Origin: Planctomicrobium sp.
Lineage (GTDB): Bacteria > Planctomycetota > Planctomycetia > Planctomycetales > Planctomycetaceae
Assembly (NCBI GenBank): GCA_029259835.1
Contig: JAJDEL010000435.1
Location: forward strand, 1-8,472
DNA: 8,472 nucleotides
Reading direction: 5' to 3'
Below the pieces are notes generated by a model. That model was not told the origin of the DNA. It was given only the letters and a program-made list of their open reading frames with translations, and searched no databases. This document shows, piece after piece, positions 1 through 6,064 of this stretch. How positions within the stretch are numbered: position 1 is the first letter of the stretch; each line of letters opens with the position of its first letter. A program made the position numbers and the translations under genes.

Positions 1-1
1 A

Positions 2-841
2 GAAGAATCTGCTTCCACAATTTCGAAGGCAACCGCTGTCGATTTCCGAGAAGGGAATCAATCGGAAAAGACAGCGCAGGTTGTTTCGGCGAATGATTTA
101 CGGATCACTCCTGGTGCCGAACTTTGGGAAGAAGAACTCAATAAACTCGTTTCACTTATGGAGGCGGAAGCGTCGGCTTCGGGAGTCGCAGGCTCAGGAA
201 CATTATCTCGCGATGAACTTCGGCAGCAGGTCGCTTTGCGAATGCTGTATCTCATCAATGATCAACCGCAACTGGCAATGCAGCCGATTCCAGGACTGCA
301 CTCAGTCGATCAGGAATTTTGGACGTCAATCTTCTGGGGGCTTTCAAACTACCTGAACGAAAAAGGCATCGATCCCACGGAGCGGTCGACGAAGACGATC
401 GAACAACTTCGGTCTGCAACTCATTACCTTCAAATCACCGCGAAATTACAATTGAGGAATGTCAGCTTCTGCTCGCAGATCAACGGCTTCGGGAGTTTTG
501 ATCAATTCGAATCTGATGAGTTTTCGTCCGGGCAACCGGTATTGATTTACTGTGACGTTCGAAACTTTCAAAGTGATCCATCCACAGATGGCTTTTTTGT
601 GACAAAGCTAAGATCCACAATTGAAATCTACCAAGGGAGCCAGACCGGTCAAATGGTTGATCGCAATACATTCCCTGCGACTGAGGATCTTTGTCGGTCG
701 ATGCGAACCGATTTCTACAACAGTTACCGCATCGACTTGCCGAGTCATCTCAACTCTGGACCGCATGTTCTCAAGCTCACAGTTTACGATGAGATGAGCG
801 GGAAGTCTGTGACTGAAACCGTGCCCTTCACTATTCAATAA
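2..841 (+). CDS. Conserved protein of unknown function (3' part, start outside window)
   Basis: The frame is open from base 2 to the TAA at 839-841, giving 279 visible residues; the true start lies upstream, so the internal ATG at 158 is probably not the initiator. Visible residues 1-60 are rich in Ser, Ala and Glu and look disordered. Residues about 70-145 look helical and hold a stretch reading LRMLYLINDQPQLAMQPIPG followed by Trp/Phe-rich EFWTSIFWGLSNYL. Residues about 148-279 look beta-rich (VLIYCDVRNF, TIEIYQG, HVLKLTVYDE) and end VPFTIQ, like the last strand of an Ig-like sandwich. This sequence style resembles uncharacterised planctomycete proteins I remember, but I cannot assign a function. 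No signal peptide can be judged because the N-terminus is missing. It converges with the chelatase gene across 36 bp. The reading frame is secure; the role is unknown. Confidence 0.85.
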   Translation, partial: EESASTISKATAVDFREGNQSEKTAQVVSANDLRITPGAELWEEELNKLVSLMEAEASASGVAGSGTLSRDELRQQVALRMLYLINDQPQLAMQPIPGLHSVDQEFWTSIFWGLSNYLNEKGIDPTERSTKTIEQLRSATHYLQITAKLQLRNVSFCSQINGFGSFDQFESDEFSSGQPVLIYCDVRNFQSDPSTDGFFVTKLRSTIEIYQGSQTGQMVDRNTFPATEDLCRSMRTDFYNSYRIDLPSHLNSGPHVLKLTVYDEMSGKSVTETVPFTIQ

Positions 842-877
842 CGTCCACACCGAGAAGAATTCTTCGTCAACCTCGAG

Positions 878-1264
878 TCACAACTCAGCCGTTTCCGTTT
901 CACTGCCTTCCTGAAGACGTAATAGCAGCAGTTCAACGAGAAGCGAATGTAGACCGATCGGTGGGCAGACATTGCATGAAATTTCAGGGTGTTCTTTTTG
1001 GAACTCGTCTCGAAACTGTACGAGGTCACGACTGACATGGTCACCTGGCGAGAGGAAGTAAGGCAGGATCGATACCGCATGCGCCCCTCGATCTGCGCAC
1101 TTTCGAAGTCCCTCTGGAATCGTGGGGCTTGCAAGTTCGAGATATCCGATTTCGACAATTCTATCGCCAACTTCGGCAGAGACCATTTCTGCAAGTCGCA
1201 CCAGATCGGCGTTCGCTTCCTGTCGACGACTGCCATGAGCGACAAGTAGAATTGCTGAGGACAT
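878..1264 (-). CDS. Short CbiX/SirB-type sirohydrochlorin chelatase-like protein
   Basis: This encodes a 128-residue protein of the CbiX/SirB family, class II chelatases that insert Co2+ or Fe2+ into sirohydrochlorin for cobalamin or siroheme synthesis in the cytoplasm. The N-terminus reads LLVAHGSRRQEAN, the middle GYLELASPTIPEGL, followed by ILPYFLSPGDHVSRDL; these are the family signatures. With the ATG at 1264 the two metal-binding histidines fall at residues 10 and 76, which matches the spacing of single-domain archaeal CbiXS proteins. The size is that of a one-domain form, about half of two-domain chelatases. The frame extends upstream to a TTG at 1315, but those 17 extra residues precede the family start and I reject them. 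The ribosome-binding site is weak. No other cobalamin or siroheme gene is in the window, so the metal and pathway are open. Confidence 0.85.
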   Translation of the reverse strand: MSSAILLVAHGSRRQEANADLVRLAEMVSAEVGDRIVEIGYLELASPTIPEGLRKCADRGAHAVSILPYFLSPGDHVSRDLVQFRDEFQKEHPEISCNVCPPIGLHSLLVELLLLRLQEGSETETAEL

Positions 1265-1342
1265 CAATGCACCGTAGACTGTAAGTCCGTTTTGAAATGT
1301 TAATAACGCTGTCAATAACCATTGATTGAATCGTAGGCAACC
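1265..1342. promoter_or_regulatory. Divergent promoter region between chelatase and kinase genes
   Basis: This 78-bp AT-rich spacer separates two divergently transcribed genes and so must carry the promoter of each unless one lies inside the opposite gene. On the minus strand a perfect TTGACA hexamer lies at 1315-1310, but no good -10 sits 16-18 bp from it. On the plus strand a TTGAAA lies at 1292-1297 with only poor -10 candidates. Neither pair is convincing. The location is secure by gene arrangement; the exact promoters are not. Confidence 0.4.
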
Positions 1343-3097
1343 GTGACGACGTCCAGTTCAGATACTCCACCAACACCTGATCGTGAACTGCCCGCGACAA
1401 TTGGCCCCTATTTTATCGAAAGCGAACTCGGTTCGGGAGGAATGGGGACCGTTTATCTTGGTCGGCATAAAGAAACAGATGAATTTGTCGCGGTGAAGCT
1501 TCTGCCTGCGTCCATGGCGCGTGAAGCAGGTTTTGTCGCTCGCTTCGAGCGTGAAATCGCCGCGATGAAGCAATTGAAAAATGCTCACATCGTCAAACTC
1601 TTTGAGAGTGGAGAAGAGAACGAGTCGTACTACTACACGATGGAGTACGTCAAAGGAGAAACTTTAGCGGGACGTCTCGAACGCGATGGACGTATCCCCT
1701 GGCGCGAGGCGATTGAGATTGGAGTGCAGATTTGTACAGCTTTAAAGTCTGCACACAACGCGGGAATTATTCACCGCGACCTCAAACCTTCCAACCTCTT
1801 GCTGGATGAAGACGGCGTCGTCAAGCTCACCGATTTTGGAGTGGCTCAGGTATTTGCAACCGGAAGACTGACTGTGACAGGTGGTGTCTTAGGCACAGCA
1901 GAGTATATGTCACCGGAGCAGGCACAGGGAAAACGTGCAGTCAAGCAGAGCGATATCTATTCCCTTGGCGCCGTGATGTACGTGATGCTCGCTGGTCGTC
2001 CTCCGTTCACAGGGAAAACAGCTCTGGACATTATCCAGAAGCATCGGTTCGCTCAGTTCGATAGTGTGAAGCGAGTTGTTCCGGAAGTTCCGTTTTGGCT
2101 CGACGAAATTGTTTGCCAATGTCTTTCCAAGAAACCGGAAGATCGATATCCAGATGCTTACGTTCTAAGTCTACGCCTTGCGGAAGTGACTAAAAAAATC
2201 GACATGCAGCAAGAAGTCTCGAAACTCTCAGAACTTGAAGGGACTGCCGAAACAATTGTCGATTCCGGTGACGGAATTTTCTCCGATGACGAAGTGGGAG
2301 GGACTCTCGTTCGCGACCTCTTTCGGGCACAGCTTGATGCCGAGAAGGCCGCTAAAGGTTTCTCGAAACTCTTCGACAATGCCTGGGTCTTGGTTGGGAT
2401 ACTTTTGCTGCTGGCTGGTGGTGCCTATGGCATTTCGGTCTTAAACACTCCTTCTCAAGAAGGTCTCTTCGCACGGGGGCAAGAACTGATGTCTCGATCA
2501 GAAGGTCTTGCCTGGGATGCAGCGAAGCGGGAAAACTTTGAAAAGTTGCTCGAAATGGATGAGCAGCGCTGGAGGCCAGAAGTCGAACCCTATCTTGAGA
2601 AAATTAAAGTCTACGAACTCCGCAAGAGCCTGCTCGGGCGAAGCTTAAAACAGGAGGAGCTTCCCAAGTCCGAACCAGAAGCAATTGTTTTGCAAGCTAT
2701 GGAACTCAGAAAACAAGGCCGAGTGACCGAAGCAAGACTACGCTTAATCGCTCTTCGTGATCTATTGAAAGGAAATGAAGATTACCAAACATATTCCAGT
2801 CTACTCAATCAAATGATTGCCGAGACTTCAGCGGAAGCGAAGCTTGATCGATTGACTTACGTAGAGGCAGCGCTGGACCGAGCCGACGCAGATTTTGAGA
2901 AAGGGGACGTTGAACAGGCGGTTTCAATTTGGTTTAGTGTCAAAAAACTGTACGATCAGCACCCGGATGCGAATGAGCTTGTTGCGAGAGCAGAGAAACG
3001 CTATTTGGAAGCGACCGGCGTTCAGCTTCTTCGAACCAGAGCAGATTTCACCGAAGAAACAGATTCAGACAACTCAGTTTTAGACAACACAGAATAA
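1343..3097 (+). CDS. Membrane-anchored Hanks-type Ser/Thr protein kinase
   Basis: This 584-residue protein phosphorylates Ser/Thr on protein substrates. The kinase domain spans about residues 23-282: glycine loop GSGGMGTVY (30-38), ATP lysine K52 in VAVKLL, alpha-C glutamate E71, catalytic loop HRDLKPSN (144-151, D146), DFG (164-166), activation segment with [10 protein letters not shown] (184-193), and D204 in DIYSLG. All catalytic residues are present and it is an RD kinase, so it should be active. An acidic linker (about 283-345) leads to one membrane helix at 347-367, then about 215 mostly helical, charged residues outside the cytoplasm, with TPR-like pieces near 452-472 and 523-560; there are no PASTA repeats. 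The start is GTG at 1343; an in-frame TAG at 1334-1336 excludes anything further upstream. Ribosome-binding site is weak. apt follows after 10 bp, suggesting an operon. The substrate and sensed signal are unknown. Confidence 0.95.
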   Translation: MTTSSSDTPPTPDRELPATIGPYFIESELGSGGMGTVYLGRHKETDEFVAVKLLPASMAREAGFVARFEREIAAMKQLKNAHIVKLFESGEENESYYYTMEYVKGETLAGRLERDGRIPWREAIEIGVQICTALKSAHNAGIIHRDLKPSNLLLDEDGVVKLTDFGVAQVFATGRLTVTGGVLGTAEYMSPEQAQGKRAVKQSDIYSLGAVMYVMLAGRPPFTGKTALDIIQKHRFAQFDSVKRVVPEVPFWLDEIVCQCLSKKPEDRYPDAYVLSLRLAEVTKKIDMQQEVSKLSELEGTAETIVDSGDGIFSDDEVGGTLVRDLFRAQLDAEKAAKGFSKLFDNAWVLVGILLLLAGGAYGISVLNTPSQEGLFARGQELMSRSEGLAWDAAKRENFEKLLEMDEQRWRPEVEPYLEKIKVYELRKSLLGRSLKQEELPKSEPEAIVLQAMELRKQGRVTEARLRLIALRDLLKGNEDYQTYSSLLNQMIAETSAEAKLDRLTYVEAALDRADADFEKGDVEQAVSIWFSVKKLYDQHPDANELVARAEKRYLEATGVQLLRTRADFTEETDSDNSVLDNTE

Positions 3098-3107
3098 GAT
3101 TGTACAT

Positions 3108-3632
3108 ATGGACCTACGAGAGAAAATCCGCGACGTTCCCGACTTTCCGAAGCCAGGAATCATGTTTCGCGACATTACCCCTTTACTGGCTTGCCCAGAC
3201 ACATTTCGAGAATCGATCAAACTACTGGCGGATCACTACCGTGGACAAGATATCACCGCAATTGCTGCTGCGGAAGCACGAGGATTCATCTTCGCTGCCC
3301 CTCTGGCTCTTGAGTTAGATGTTGCATTCGTTCCGGTTCGCAAACCAGGGAAATTACCTTTCGACACGCAGTCGTTCCATTACGAACTGGAGTATGGAAC
3401 CGACACTTTGGAAATTCACACGGACGCCTTTTCTAAAGGTGATAAGGTCCTCATGGTCGATGACCTGCTGGCAACCGGTGGGACGATGAACGCGTGTATC
3501 AAACTGATCGAACAGTCAGGTGCCGAAGTCGTCAGTTGCGCGTTCTTAATCGAACTCAGTTTCCTGAACGGTCGCGAAATTCTCACACCTCACGATTGTT
3601 TCGCGCTCGTGACTTATGACGACGAGAAATGA
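3108..3632 (+). CDS. apt: Adenine phosphoribosyltransferase
   Basis: This 174-residue cytoplasmic enzyme converts adenine and PRPP to AMP and pyrophosphate in purine salvage. The whole family pattern is present: [17 protein letters not shown] near the N-terminus (11-27), [13 protein letters not shown] (55-67), the RKPGKLP loop (78-84), YELEYGTD (92-99), and the PRPP-binding motif [13 protein letters not shown] (114-126) with its acidic pair D118/D119. Length is normal for bacterial Apt (about 170-180). Translation starts at ATG 3108, 10 bp after the kinase stop, with no strong Shine-Dalgarno sequence, so it probably relies on readthrough transcription and perhaps translational coupling from the kinase gene. 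The residue before the EARGF motif is Ala rather than the Gly-Ile more usual there, a minor change. An inverted repeat begins 2 bp after the stop codon and may mark the transcript end. Confidence 0.97.
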   Translation: MDLREKIRDVPDFPKPGIMFRDITPLLACPDTFRESIKLLADHYRGQDITAIAAAEARGFIFAAPLALELDVAFVPVRKPGKLPFDTQSFHYELEYGTDTLEIHTDAFSKGDKVLMVDDLLATGGTMNACIKLIEQSGAEVVSCAFLIELSFLNGREILTPHDCFALVTYDDEK

Positions 3633-3633
3633 A

Positions 3634-3697
3634 GTAGAGTCCGCTTTGTGGACCGAGAACTGAGTACCCGTTCAAAGGTCCGCAAAGCGGACCCTAC
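3634..3697. repeat. Imperfect inverted repeat / stem-loop after apt
   Basis: Arms 3634-3654 and 3677-3697 (21 nt each) are complementary apart from two positions, one of which would be a G-U pair in RNA, and enclose a 22-nt loop. The core words are gtccgctttgtggacc and ggtccgcaaagcggac. It begins just 2 bp past the apt stop. There is no T-run after it on the plus strand, so it is not a typical intrinsic terminator. It could still end or stabilise the kinase-apt transcript. I recall similar gtccgc-tttg-gcggac elements as scattered intergenic repeats in planctomycetes; that is memory, not a search. Confidence 0.75.
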
Positions 3698-3728
3698 ATG
3701 GTTGTGTATTCTGTGAACTTTCAGTTTC

Positions 3729-3751
3729 GCCACCCACTTTAAGTGAGTGGC
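3729..3751. repeat. Short stem-loop with cactttaagtg core
   Basis: Arms gccacccact (3729-3738) and agtgagtggc (3742-3751) pair with one C-A mismatch around a 3-nt tta loop. The central 11 nt, cactttaagtg at 3735-3745, are identical to the centre of the perfect palindrome at 4597-4619. It is followed by caaaa rather than a T-run, so it lacks the usual terminator tail on the plus strand. It lies 31 bp after the previous inverted repeat and 67 bp before the pseudouridine synthase start. Confidence 0.7.
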
Positions 3752-3802
3752 AAAATGCTCGATCTGTGCGCACGTCATGGAGGAGTGACTTTCTTGGATA
3801 TC

Positions 3803-3809
3803 AGGTGGA
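3803..3809 (+). promoter_or_regulatory. Ribosome-binding site fixing the GTG start of the pseudouridine synthase
   Basis: The sequence aggtgga sits 9 nt before GTG 3819 and resembles AGGAGG with one change. An in-frame TGA at 3786-3788 blocks any longer reading frame, and no ATG occurs between it and 3819, so this site supports the GTG start. Confidence 0.55.
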
Positions 3810-3818
3810 TTTCGTATT

Positions 3819-4526
3819 GTGAATCAACACGTTCAACGGAATCCGGACCTGCAAGTCATCTGCGAGGATGGACCAGTCATTGCGGTCAACAAGCCGAGTG
3901 GGGTCATTTCGCAAGGAGCACCCGCTGGGCTGCAAAGTCTTGCGGAGCAGGTGAAAGAGTACCTGAAACAGAAATACAATAAGCCAGGAACTGTCTATCT
4001 CGGCATTCCGCACCGACTTGACCGTCCGGTCTCCGGGGTTTCAATCTTCTCTCGAAACTCGAAGTGCGCGGCTCGACTCTCGGATCAGTTTGCGAAGCGG
4101 CAAGTGAAGAAAACCTACCTCGCGGTTCTGGAAAGCGTCCCTGCGAAAGCAGAAGATTTTCTGGAAGATTGGATTTACCGAATCCCGGATCATTCACGAG
4201 TTGAAATCCGAAGCCAGAAGACGACTGGCGCCAAGCACGCTCGGCTCTCCTACCGTACGCTGGCAGTCAATAATGGAAGAGCGCTCGTCGAAATCGATCT
4301 CGAAACTGGTCGGATGCACCAGATTCGAATTCAATTTGCGAGTCGAGGTTGCCCGGTCGTTGGTGATGAAAAGTACGGATCGAAGATAACTCTTGAAAAC
4401 CCATTAGCAATCGCATTACACGCCTGGAAACTCACGTTAAATCACCCGATTCGAAACGAAGAAATGACAATCACTGCCGCACCGCCGCAAGCGTGGAAAT
4501 CGTTTGGATTCAAGCTGGATGAGTAG
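3819..4526 (+). CDS. RluA-family RNA pseudouridine synthase
   Basis: This 235-residue enzyme isomerises uridine to pseudouridine in RNA. The RluA-family motifs are in order: VIAVNKPSGV (20-29), the catalytic motif HRLDRPVSG (65-73) with nucleophile D68, SDQFAKRQVKKTYLAVL (88-104), and ETGRMHQIRIQFA (162-174) followed by PVVGDEKYGS (179-188). There is no N-terminal S4 RNA-binding domain, so it resembles the short RluA/TruC-like forms rather than RluC/RluD. The third motif reads HQIRIQFA where family members often have HQIRxH; this is a modest change. Whether the target is 23S rRNA or tRNA cannot be told from sequence alone. The start is GTG 3819 with a good ribosome-binding site. It stands alone between two palindrome-bearing spacers and is convergent with the phosphotransferase gene. 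Confidence 0.93.
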   Translation: MNQHVQRNPDLQVICEDGPVIAVNKPSGVISQGAPAGLQSLAEQVKEYLKQKYNKPGTVYLGIPHRLDRPVSGVSIFSRNSKCAARLSDQFAKRQVKKTYLAVLESVPAKAEDFLEDWIYRIPDHSRVEIRSQKTTGAKHARLSYRTLAVNNGRALVEIDLETGRMHQIRIQFASRGCPVVGDEKYGSKITLENPLAIALHAWKLTLNHPIRNEEMTITAAPPQAWKSFGFKLDE

Positions 4527-4531
4527 TTCCA

Positions 4532-4560
4532 CTCGTTCCCAAGCTTCGCTTGGGAACGAG
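4532..4560. repeat. Perfect 13-bp stem-loop (REP-like) after the pseudouridine synthase
   Basis: Arms ctcgttcccaagc (4532-4544) and gcttgggaacgag (4548-4560) are exact reverse complements around a ttc loop. It begins 5 bp after the pseudouridine synthase stop. Neither strand has a T-run after the stem, so it is not a textbook terminator. The gttcccaagc...gcttgggaac word is one I recall as a dispersed palindromic repeat in several bacterial phyla, which fits a REP-like element. A role in ending the two convergent transcripts is possible. Confidence 0.85.
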
Positions 4561-4596
4561 GAAATATTCAAGTGATGAGAAAGCGAGAGTCCGTTT

Positions 4597-4619
4597 GCCG
4601 GACACTTTAAGTGTCCGGC
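4597..4619. repeat. Perfect 10-bp stem-loop with cactttaagtg core
   Basis: Arms gccggacact (4597-4606) and agtgtccggc (4610-4619) are exact reverse complements around a tta loop. The core cactttaagtg (4603-4613) is the same as in the stem-loop at 3735-3745. A second, competing short hairpin is possible just before it: gtccg (4589-4593) with cggac (4599-4603), sharing bases with the left arm. It sits 27 bp beyond the end of the minus-strand phosphotransferase gene, so it could act at the 3' end of that transcript, but no T-run follows on the minus strand. Confidence 0.8.
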
Positions 4620-4646
4620 TAAAGAGTTTGTGCTAGAGATTCAGAA

Positions 4647-5669
4647 TCACAGATGGCTCATACGTCGCTCAATCACGATGAGACGCTTAACAACGGTGGC
4701 AATTTGACTTTCCGAAATGTTTCCTTGCTTCCAGCGGTGAACCCATGTCATCCCGCTTAGCAAAACGGAGCTTCGGTCGAGAGCGTTGATGACCGCAAGA
4801 TCGGTCGCCGACAACTGACGGACTTCGGAATAATCATCGAGAGCAAATTGCCACTGCTCTTTGTCATCTTCGAAAAAACTTCCCAGTAATCGTGAGATAT
4901 CTGTTCCGACATGATCAAGACGTGTTGCCGATGCATCGATCAGTCCAGTGACCTTGTCGTTTTCGAAGAGGAGGTGGTCGCGCCACAGATCCCGCCAACA
5001 TGGGAACAACGGACAGGTCGCGTTTGAAATTTGATGCAACTCGCTAGCGATATCTGGTGAATTTCGCTGATATTGTTCCAGAACCGAATTGCAAAGGTCT
5101 CGCAGTTCGGATGGGGCGAATGCCAATGCGTTGCGATATCTATGAATTCGAGAAATGTTCCACTTTTCAATCAACGCCAACCGTTCACCTATTGCTGGAA
5201 CCGTTGAAATTCGAGTCTCGAACCATTCCGATCCTGAGCTTGAAGCAATGTATTGCGCTGAATAGAGATGGACTTTCGCCAGTGTGTGCATCATTGATTG
5301 ACGCTCATTGGCAGTGAGACTGGTTCTATCTCTGGGAGTTCCTGCCAGCCAGGGTTCAACCTGCCAGAGAAAGCCGTTGTTTTGGATCAATGATTCATGG
5401 TTTTGTAAGCAAGTGTACGGAACAGAGACTGGCAATCCATGGCTCTTCAGAAAGCTCAGGTAGCGATGTAGCTCTTGGATACGCTGCTTGGGCAGGCTGG
5501 GAATCGGCCAGCCGCGCAAAGCGTAGACCTCTCCGTCAGCGGAAACGCGGACAATTTTTGCACCGCTGAATCCTGCTGTCACTTCTTCAAACGTCCTGTT
5601 GGAATTGGACGACAGAGAAAACTGCTGAATCACCCTTCGCCAAACACTGATGTCGCGTTGGTTTTTCAT
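4647..5669 (-). CDS. Divergent aminoglycoside phosphotransferase-fold protein
   Basis: From ATG 5669 this is a 340-residue protein of the APH/choline-kinase fold, which transfers phosphate from ATP to small molecules. Visible features are a glycine-bearing N-lobe strand (VTAGFSGAKIVRV, 30-42), YALRGWP (49-55), where R52 occupies the usual lysine place, hinge-like WQVEPWLAG (102-110), and the catalytic region CWRDLWRDHLLF (224-235) followed by VTGLIDASATR (240-250). Normal members read HGDLHxxNxLF then IDF/W; here the catalytic Asp (D227) and metal Asp (D245) remain, but the His is Trp and the metal-binding Asn is His232. The start overlaps the preceding gene's stop as ATGA, so coupling is likely; an ATG at 5687 is an alternative. 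The substrate is unknown. The sequence gives no reason to call it an antibiotic-resistance gene, and it may be a pseudokinase or a specialised clade. Confidence 0.8.
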   Translation of the reverse strand: MKNQRDISVWRRVIQQFSLSSNSNRTFEEVTAGFSGAKIVRVSADGEVYALRGWPIPSLPKQRIQELHRYLSFLKSHGLPVSVPYTCLQNHESLIQNNGFLWQVEPWLAGTPRDRTSLTANERQSMMHTLAKVHLYSAQYIASSSGSEWFETRISTVPAIGERLALIEKWNISRIHRYRNALAFAPSELRDLCNSVLEQYQRNSPDIASELHQISNATCPLFPCWRDLWRDHLLFENDKVTGLIDASATRLDHVGTDISRLLGSFFEDDKEQWQFALDDYSEVRQLSATDLAVINALDRSSVLLSGMTWVHRWKQGNISESQIATVVKRLIVIERRMSHL

Positions 5670-6064
5670 TCGAAGCCAACGCTCCATTGCGAACCAAGAT
5701 TGGTGCAGGAACTGACATCTCCGAGATAGAAGTAGGATTCGGCATTCATGTCCGCCCACGGCGGTTGAAGCTGAATTCTTTTTCGTTCGTACAAGCCCTC
5801 TGCGACTGCTTCAATTTCGTCGAGTTCTTCCAAGCAGATTGAAGTGACTGCGTACAACTCTCCTTGTATCGCGAAGCCACCACTGGTTGCGTCGACCAAA
5901 CCGGGATAGGTTCCGAGGTGGTACAAGCGGTAGCGATGCTTGGTGGATGCTTCGCCGATAAATTCTTGTTGAGTGAGGACATGGTGCCGACTCTCCCCGC
6001 GCATCAATGTTCCGTATACGAAAATGATCTGCTGGGAGTTGTCGCTTTGCATTTCAGGAGACAT
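5666..6064 (-). CDS. Gamma-glutamylcyclotransferase-like (AIG2/YtfP-type) protein
   Basis: From ATG 6064 this is a 132-residue single-domain protein of the GGCT-like fold, whose members release 5-oxoproline from gamma-glutamyl amines or peptides. The signature [13 protein letters not shown] (15-27) forms the substrate loop, [10 protein letters not shown] (48-57) follows, then GELYAV (68-73) and [17 protein letters not shown] (78-94). In this last stretch E85 lies at the usual catalytic glutamate position. Length is normal for bacterial members. The start is uncertain: GTG 6073, ATG 6064 and ATG 6052 are all in frame; the first two overlap the end of the RND gene and the third follows its stop by 1 bp. 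In every case the genes are packed for translational coupling, and the 3' end overlaps the next gene by 4 bp. The natural substrate is not deducible, and many YtfP-like proteins remain uncharacterised. Confidence 0.87.
   Translation of the reverse strand: MSPEMQSDNSQQIIFVYGTLMRGESRHHVLTQQEFIGEASTKHRYRLYHLGTYPGLVDATSGGFAIQGELYAVTSICLEELDEIEAVAEGLYERKRIQLQPPWADMNAESYFYLGDVSSCTNLGSQWSVGFE

Noticed and set aside
854..865. Palindrome gaagaattcttc between the first two genes as a terminator
   Set aside because: It is a 12-bp palindrome without a loop, so an RNA hairpin would keep only about 4 pairs, and no T-run follows; chance is enough to explain it.
835..1245. 136-residue open frame on the minus strand overlapping the chelatase gene
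   Set aside because: It lies in another frame of the same strand as the chelatase, has an erratic composition rich in Arg, Ser and Cys, and shows no family motif, whereas the chelatase frame carries full signatures.
1265..1315. N-terminal extension of the chelatase to a TTG at 1315
   Set aside because: The extra 17 residues precede the conserved family start and the first codons coincide with the AT-rich divergent spacer; ATG 1264 places the metal histidine at residue 10 as expected.
3633..3818. Riboswitch or small RNA gene in the apt-pseudouridine synthase spacer
   Set aside because: The two hairpins are simple palindromes and I recognise no riboswitch consensus or conserved junction structure around them.
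4589..4619. Intrinsic terminators for the convergent genes
   Set aside because: The stems are strong, but neither strand shows the T-run needed for a canonical terminator, so I list them as repeats only.
5670..5759. Longer start for the phosphotransferase at 5759
   Set aside because: It would overlap the GGCT gene by over 90 bp and add a Cys/Arg-rich stretch without family similarity; the ATGA overlap at 5669 is far more plausible, with 5687 as second choice.
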